64,000 nucleotides of DNA from Parasulfuritortus cantonensis. Lineage in GTDB: Bacteria > Pseudomonadota > Gammaproteobacteria > Burkholderiales > Thiobacillaceae. The stretch lies in contig NZ_SJZB01000018.1 of NCBI RefSeq assembly GCF_004337445.1, forward strand, positions 93,178 through 157,177, read 5' to 3'. Position numbers and translations under genes: made by a program. The notes under the pieces are model-generated. The model saw nothing but the letters and a program-made list of their open reading frames with translations. It was not told the DNA's origin and did not search any database. Position 1 is the stretch's first letter, and every line of letters begins with the position of its first letter. This document shows positions 63,630 through 64,000 of this stretch, piece by piece.

Positions 63630-63676
63630 AATGTTTCAGATCGTTTACCTCAACTGCTTAGAACAAGGATGACACC

Positions 63677-64000
63677 ATGACACTATCCCGCGACTGGGTG
63701 ACGCCGCTTGCCGCCGGCGCCTTCCTGCTTTCCGCCGTGACCGGCGTGCTGATCTTCTTCCATATCGACACCGGCCTCAACAAGGCCGCCCACGAATGGC
63801 TCAGCTGGGCGCTCCTGGCCGGCGTGGCATTGCACGTGGTGGCGAACTTCAACGGTTTCAAGCGCCACCTGGCGGGACGCCGCGGTCAGGGCCTGATGGG
63901 CGTCTTCGCCCTGGTTCTGCTGCTCAGCTTCTTCGCCCCGGGCGAGAGCGAGGAGCCGGCCTTCGCGCCGCCGGTCCGGGCCTTGGCCCAGGCCCCCATC
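63677..64000 (+). CDS. DUF4405 membrane protein (partial)
   Basis: The first 108 residues of a membrane protein; the right window edge cuts it. Helices: WVTPLAAGAFLLSAVTGVLIFFH, HEWLSWALLAGVALHVVANF and GVFALVLLLSFF. Conserved histidines in FFHIDTG, AAHEWLSW and LHVVANFNGFKRHL resemble heme-binding helices of b-type cytochrome-like proteins, as in DUF4405. AAGGA lies seven bases before ATG 63677. A downstream partner may lie outside the window. Confidence 0.8.
   Translation, partial: MTLSRDWVTPLAAGAFLLSAVTGVLIFFHIDTGLNKAAHEWLSWALLAGVALHVVANFNGFKRHLAGRRGQGLMGVFALVLLLSFFAPGESEEPAFAPPVRALAQAPI

Overview
The window is chromosomal DNA from a high-GC Gram-negative bacterium, most likely a betaproteobacterium of the Rhodocyclales/Nitrosomonadales type (Thiobacillus-like). 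The basis is gene content and order: ffh | ypjD - CorB/CorC - pilBCD - coaE - zapD, then Slt - NDUFA9-like - cca. A NarX/NarL pair, an FNR-type regulator, a PEP-CTERM protein and many c-di-GMP/redox sensors fit the same group. I read the genus from context, not from a marker gene. Coding is dense, with many 1-4 bp stop/start overlaps and frequent GTG/TTG starts. I see no tRNA, rRNA, IS element, prophage or CRISPR.

Layout. 0-10.7 kb: SRP (ffh, cut by the left edge), cytochrome c assembly protein, CorB-like protein, type IV pilus motor/platform/peptidase, CoA synthesis, ZapD, an M23 peptidase and a DUF1631-like protein. 10.7-20 kb: COG0731-type radical SAM protein overlapping cca, NDUFA9-like SDR, lytic transglycosylase, two small envelope proteins, an OmpR/EnvZ-type pair, a ferritin-like protein and VanZ. 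20-32.5 kb: methionine gamma-lyase-like enzyme, ZIP transporter with a small partner, Cfa, a small ORF plus katG behind a good OxyR site, NhaA (frameshifted), a large PhnD/GAF/HD-GYP/degenerate-GGDEF receptor, OxyR, a 46-aa peptide, rubredoxin and SemiSWEET. 32.5-37.4 kb: prkA-yeaH-spoVR behind an NtrC-like enhancer and a sigma54 promoter.

37.4-50 kb: an unrecognised protein, a CinA-type domain protein, di-heme cytochrome c peroxidase, a PEP-CTERM protein, narXL divergent from an FNR-family gene, and a MarR-OMP-EmrA-EmrB efflux operon with a perfect dyad operator. 50-56.7 kb: ArsB/NhaD-type transporter with a CBS partner, P-type ATPase with an MscS-like membrane partner, and a KamA-family radical SAM enzyme whose leader carries an intrinsic terminator plus a competing antiterminator. 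57-61.6 kb: a tightly overlapping three-gene operon of a heme-motif (DUF3365) histidine kinase, a hemerythrin-histidine kinase and a REC-DUF3369-HD-GYP phosphodiesterase. It looks like a two-input redox/oxygen switch for c-di-GMP and is the most interesting system here. 61.6-64 kb: Bcr-type exporter, DODA-type dioxygenase and a DUF4405 membrane protein cut by the right edge.

Quality warning. Four genes (nhaA, spoVR, emrB, emrA) each need exactly one extra base in a run of 4-5 G/C to give a full-length family member. This looks more like homopolymer under-calling than four independent mutations.
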